Positions 7,160 through 9,753 of a stretch of DNA of 9,753 nt are shown here, in pieces. The stretch comes from an uncultured Alphaproteobacteria bacterium (lineage in GTDB: Bacteria > Pseudomonadota > Alphaproteobacteria > UBA7985 > CAJQQZ01): assembly GCA_905480445.1 (NCBI GenBank), contig CAJQQJ010000369.1, positions 1 through 9,753 of the forward strand, given 5' to 3'. Made by a program: the position numbers and the translations under genes. Numbering within the stretch: position 1 is the stretch's first letter; each line of letters begins with the position of its first letter. The notes under the pieces were generated by a model. That model did not search any database. It was not told the origin of the DNA and saw nothing but the letters and a program-made list of their open reading frames with translations.

Positions 7160-8501
7160 CAACGACAGCCAAACAATCAGTCATCGACGGGTATGGGCCT
7201 TAGCCCTACCCATTATGCTGTCCAATGTGTCCGAGCCTCTCCTGGGGTTGGTCGACACAATGGTGATCGGCCAATTGGGGGAAGAAGGCTTGATCGGCGC
7301 CATCTCTATCGGCGCGATCATTTTCTCTTTCCTCTTTTGGGCCTTTGGGTTTTTGCGCCTCAGCACAGCGGGGTTTGTGGCACAGGCAAACGGGGCGAGA
7401 GACCAAGTTGAGATTTCAGCTGTGCTTGTTAGAGCAATGGCAATTGCTTTCGTGATCGGGCTTCTGATCTTAGCCTGCCAAGGTTGGTCTCGGACTTTAG
7501 CTTTCTGGTGGTTTTCGCTTCAGCCTTCGCTAGAGCAACAAGCGACGGTTTACTACGATATCCGGATCTGGTCAGCACCCGCCGCTATGGTGACCTACGT
7601 CGTTCTGGGTTGGCTCGTGGGCATGCAGAAAACTGTCTACGTCATGATCCTGCAACTGACATTGAACGGTACCAACATCATTCTAGACATCGTTTTTGTC
7701 ACTTGGTTTGGTTGGGCTGTCGAAGGCGTTGCCTATGCAACGCTCATTGCCCAGTGGGTGACTTTGGTGCTTTCTTTGGTATTGGCCTACCGTTTGATGC
7801 CAAAAGTGCAGCTGACCAAGGCTTTACTGCTTAATCGAGACAAGTTTGTTGTTCTGCTAAAAGCAAATATCAACATCATGTTACGCACGCTTTGCCTGAT
7901 ATTCGCCTTTGCGGATTTCAGCCGGCAAAGCGAAAAACTTGGTGTTCAAGTCTTGGATGCAAACTCTGTTCTTCTGCACTTCACTTCATTATCGGCCTAT
8001 GCGCTCGATGGTTTTGCACACGCGGCTGAAGGATTGTGTGGGGCAGCCATTGGTGAAAAGAACAAGACTAAATTAAGGGATGCCTTTTACAAAACCAGTC
8101 TTTGGTGCGGTGTCTTCTCATTGTTAATCGCCCTTGGTTTTTGGGCCGGTGGTCCACTGATCATTGACAGCCTGACCACAAATGCAGCGATCCGGGAAAC
8201 GGCCAGAAGCTATCTGCTCTGGGCCGTTTTAATGTCACCTCTTGCCTTCGCGAGCTTCCAACTCGATGGGCTGTTTTTCGCGGCGACCAGAGGGGCTGAG
8301 ATCAGAAACGCAATGATCGTATCTCTTACTGCTTATCTCACGGCTGTTTGGTTCTTATTACCAGTGTTCGGAAATCATGGCCTTTGGATATCTTTGGCGA
8401 TTTTCATGGTTGTGAGAGCCGCAACGTTGGCCTTTTACTATCCGCGCATCGAGGCCAGCATTTCTGACGCTCCGTCAGACGGCGCAAGTGACAAGGCCTG
8501 A
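7134..8501 (+). CDS. MATE-family efflux transporter (DinF-like)
   Basis: This integral membrane protein of about 455 residues has the twelve-helix pattern of MATE exporters, which move organic cations, drugs or metabolites outward using a Na+ or H+ gradient. The first helix carries ALALPIMLSN and PLLGLVDTMVIGQLG with D41, the conserved aspartate of the DinF-type subgroup. The next helix shows FLFWAFGFLRLSTAGFVAQANGA. The start is uncertain: TTG at 7134 overlaps the preceding gene by 26 bases and has a purine-rich AAGAAG upstream, while TTG at 7146 would be 4 residues shorter. The overlap suggests coupled translation with the PLP enzyme. The last 64 bases overlap dusA tail-to-tail, and the C-terminal tail after YYPRIEAS is probably not conserved. 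The family call is strong; the substrate is unknown and may be linked to the two enzymes upstream. Confidence 0.92.
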   Translation: MSTPLNPSSNDSQTISHRRVWALALPIMLSNVSEPLLGLVDTMVIGQLGEEGLIGAISIGAIIFSFLFWAFGFLRLSTAGFVAQANGARDQVEISAVLVRAMAIAFVIGLLILACQGWSRTLAFWWFSLQPSLEQQATVYYDIRIWSAPAAMVTYVVLGWLVGMQKTVYVMILQLTLNGTNIILDIVFVTWFGWAVEGVAYATLIAQWVTLVLSLVLAYRLMPKVQLTKALLLNRDKFVVLLKANINIMLRTLCLIFAFADFSRQSEKLGVQVLDANSVLLHFTSLSAYALDGFAHAAEGLCGAAIGEKNKTKLRDAFYKTSLWCGVFSLLIALGFWAGGPLIIDSLTTNAAIRETARSYLLWAVLMSPLAFASFQLDGLFFAATRGAEIRNAMIVSLTAYLTAVWFLLPVFGNHGLWISLAIFMVVRAATLAFYYPRIEASISDAPSDGASDKA

Positions 8502-9442
8502 CGAATAACCTGGTCACCGGGCGACGCACGGTAAGCATTCTCACTGAGATATCGCCGCCAAGCACGAGCCCCTGGCAGGCCGTTAAACAAACCTAAGATA
8601 TGGCGTGTGATAGATTTGATGGGCACACCCAATTCCGCTTGTCCATCAGCATAATCCTGCATCGCTAAAGCAATGTCCCACCTTGACTTGGGTTCAGCGT
8701 CATCACCGTAAAGGTCCTGGTCCACTGTCGATAGAAAGTAAGGGTTTGTGTAGGCTTCCCTGCCGACCATGACACCATCTGCCCAAGATAACTGCTGGTC
8801 GATCTGATCCATTGTGCTGAGGCCACCATTTAGAACGATTGTTAGTTCGGGACGGCTTTCCTTCAATCGTCGCACACGTTCATAATCCAAAGGTGGAATT
8901 TCACGGTTTTCTTTTGGTGACAAGCCCTGTAGCCAAGCCTTCCTTGCGTGCACGATAAAAGTATCACAACCGCTGTCGGCTACGACGTTGATGAAGTTAG
9001 CAAAATCTCGTTCACTGTCCTGATCGTCAATGCCAATCCTACATTTGACAGTTACCGGTACTGACACCGCCGCCCTCATAGTCGAAATACAATCGCGAAC
9101 CAGCTCTGGCTCCGCCATCAAGCAGGCACCAAACCGTCCATTTTGTACGCGGTCACTGGGGCAGCCAACATTGAGATTGATTTCGTCGTAACCATAATCC
9201 TGACCCAACTGTGCGCAATCTGACAAAGCTTGTGGATCAGCACCACCTAGTTGTAGCGCCACGGGGTGCTCTGCCTCATTGAACAACAGATGACGATTGA
9301 TATCGCCATGGATAAGCGCTCCAGTCGTTATCATCTCTGTGTAGAGCAGCGCCCGGCGGGATATCTGCCGCAAAAAGAAGCGATCATGCCGGTCGGTCCA
9401 ATCAATCATTGGGGCTACTGAGAAGGTTCGATCTATTTTCAT
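8438..9442 (-). CDS. dusA: tRNA-dihydrouridine synthase A (DusA)
   Basis: This 334-residue FMN- and NADPH-dependent enzyme reduces uridines in the D-loop of tRNA. Visible are VAPMIDWTDRHDRFFLR (9-25), YTEMITTGALIHG (34-46), ALQLGG (62-67), the active-site block NLNVGCPSDRVQNGRFGACLM (about 89-109) with catalytic C94, VKCRIGIDD, FIVHARKAWLQGLSPKENR, VLNGGL, and VMVGREAYTNPYF near the FMN phosphate site. Length and motif order match DusA rather than DusB or DusC. The start is ATG at 9442; no strong ribosome binding site precedes it, but a small ORF ends in TAATG over it, so coupling is possible. Its final 64 bases overlap the MATE gene antisense, and the last 20 or so residues look unconserved. 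dusA 5' ends are known integration sites for some prophages; here the gene is uninterrupted. Confidence 0.95.
   Translation of the reverse strand: MKIDRTFSVAPMIDWTDRHDRFFLRQISRRALLYTEMITTGALIHGDINRHLLFNEAEHPVALQLGGADPQALSDCAQLGQDYGYDEINLNVGCPSDRVQNGRFGACLMAEPELVRDCISTMRAAVSVPVTVKCRIGIDDQDSERDFANFINVVADSGCDTFIVHARKAWLQGLSPKENREIPPLDYERVRRLKESRPELTIVLNGGLSTMDQIDQQLSWADGVMVGREAYTNPYFLSTVDQDLYGDDAEPKSRWDIALAMQDYADGQAELGVPIKSITRHILGLFNGLPGARAWRRYLSENAYRASPGDQVIRQALSLAPSDGASEMLASMRG
8469..8485. repeat. Near-palindrome in the dusA/MATE coding overlap
   Basis: A 17-base inverted repeat is centred on A8477. All symmetric positions pair except 8471/8483. It lies in the convergent overlap, and both reading frames pass through it in the same phase, so both strands encode A-P-S-D-G-A. 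No T-tract follows on either strand, so it does not look like an intrinsic terminator. Confidence 0.75.
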
Positions 9443-9513
9443 TATGGCAACAGCGCGCGAATCATTTCGTTGAGATTAATCTTACCGGACTCACAAACTG
9501 CATCGCTCGACAC
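9442..9513 (-). other. Small ORF upstream of dusA, stop overlapping its start
   Basis: A minus-strand frame of 23 codons from GTG at 9513 (or 7 codons, MIRALLP, from ATG at 9465) ends with TAA at 9444-9442, sharing the A of the dusA ATG in TAATG. Neither start has a recognisable ribosome binding site, and stops TAA and TAG lie just upstream in frame. It could be a leader whose translation delivers ribosomes to dusA, or chance. I recognise no family. Confidence 0.2.
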
Positions 9514-9534
9514 CGGACGTTAGAACTAGGTTCT
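9484..9534. repeat. Short repeats upstream of dusA
   Basis: Two direct copies of ACCGGAC (9484-9490 and 9512-9518) are 28 bases apart. Next to them is a symmetric AGAAC-TAG-GTTCT (9522-9534). They lie in the dusA leader or promoter region and have the look of operator half-sites, but no known regulator consensus was recognised, and short repeats of this size can occur by chance. Confidence 0.3.
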
Positions 9535-9540
9535 GGATTC

Positions 9541-9575
9541 AAAAAAGAGTCGTTGGATTCCCACCCTTGACTCTT
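9541..9575 (-). terminator. Terminator-like hairpin, minus strand
   Basis: Read on the minus strand, AAGAGTC (9575-9569) pairs with GACTCTT (9551-9545). The loop can itself form a short TGG-GAAT-CCA stem, and a run of six T (9546-9541) follows. This is the form of a weak intrinsic terminator. No minus-strand gene is visible upstream of it, so it may end antisense transcription or a small RNA before dusA. Confidence 0.4.
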
Positions 9576-9594
9576 GCGGTGCTCGTACCAGAAT
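9567..9594 (+). promoter_or_regulatory. Possible promoter of the right-edge gene
   Basis: TTGACT (9567-9572), 5 of 6 to the -35 consensus, is followed after 16 bases by CAGAAT (9589-9594), 4 of 6 to the -10. This would give an AT-rich leader of roughly 65-70 bases before the ATG at 9670. The -35 overlaps an arm of the minus-strand hairpin. This is tentative. Confidence 0.3.
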
Positions 9595-9669
9595 GAGGCG
9601 CAATTTACAAATTTAAGAACCGAAGCGAAATTTTTTAAGCTTCAATTTATTTTTATTGAGACAGCAACT

Positions 9670-9753
9670 ATGTCTATGATCCGCTTTATCTGTACACTTG
9701 CCAGTGCATCCTTTTTGCTCGCGCTAAGTTCCCTGCCGACCCAAGCCCAAACA
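9670..9753 (+). CDS. N-terminus of a secreted protein, 3' end outside the window
   Basis: Twenty-eight codons are visible before the right edge. They form a typical Sec signal peptide: a short N-region MSMIR, a hydrophobic core with ASFLLALSSL, then PTQAQT with likely cleavage after A26. The product should be periplasmic or exported. C8 is too near the start and lacks a lipobox, so a lipoprotein is unlikely. The ATG at 9670 has only a weak GAG 9 bases upstream; ATG at 9676 is possible. It diverges from dusA across a 227-bp region. The mature protein is not visible, so no family can be given. Confidence 0.7.
   Translation, partial: MSMIRFICTLASASFLLALSSLPTQAQT

Noticed and set aside
7193..7834. 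Alternative plus-strand frames within the MATE gene
   Set aside because: They are rich in Arg and Cys, match no family, and lie wholly inside a strongly supported transporter frame.
8438..9442. Possible prophage or island inserted in dusA
   Set aside because: dusA is full length and no integrase, phage gene or target duplication is seen in the window.

Overview
The window looks like a stretch of a free-living alphaproteobacterial chromosome with roughly balanced base composition. The protein sequences suggest this: a MoxR/DUF58 pair next to a DUF1285 - CoA pyrophosphatase - CCA-adding enzyme cluster, an N-formylglutamate amidohydrolase-family protein, and a DusA-type dihydrouridine synthase. 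I would place it loosely near Rhodospirillales-type lineages, but the genus cannot be read from the sequence. No mobile element, phage gene or CRISPR array is visible, and gene packing is dense.

Left part (1-1479, minus strand): the 5' portion of a DUF58 gene, cut by the window edge, lies directly downstream of a MoxR-family AAA+ ATPase gene. Both appear to start with GTG, and the DUF58 ribosome binding site overlaps the moxR stop codon. A 126-bp divergent gap separates them from a plus-strand run.

Central-left part (1606-4820, plus strand): DUF1285 protein, Nudix CoA pyrophosphohydrolase, class II CCA tRNA nucleotidyltransferase, and a GntR/FCD regulator. The genes are 2 bp apart, overlapping by 8 bp, and 23 bp apart, so they probably form one transcription unit. 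A tRNA-Val(GAC) gene lies on the minus strand, convergent with the regulator.

Central-right part (5056-8501, plus strand): an N-formylglutamate amidohydrolase-family hydrolase, a class V PLP-dependent aminotransferase-fold enzyme and a MATE/DinF-type efflux protein are closely spaced. The last two overlap. The trio suggests processing and export of a small amino compound, but the substrate is not readable.

Right part (8438-9753): dusA on the minus strand runs tail-to-tail into the MATE gene with a 64-bp antisense coding overlap. Inside it a 17-bp near-palindrome makes both proteins carry the same APSDGAS peptide. Between dusA and the start of a secreted-protein gene at the right edge lies a 227-bp divergent region with a minus-strand terminator-like hairpin, short repeats and a small ORF whose stop overlaps the dusA start. 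Most of the window is ordinary housekeeping. The points worth a second look are the overlap palindrome, the degenerate metal site of the FCD regulator, the hydrolase/PLP enzyme/exporter operon and the dusA upstream region.
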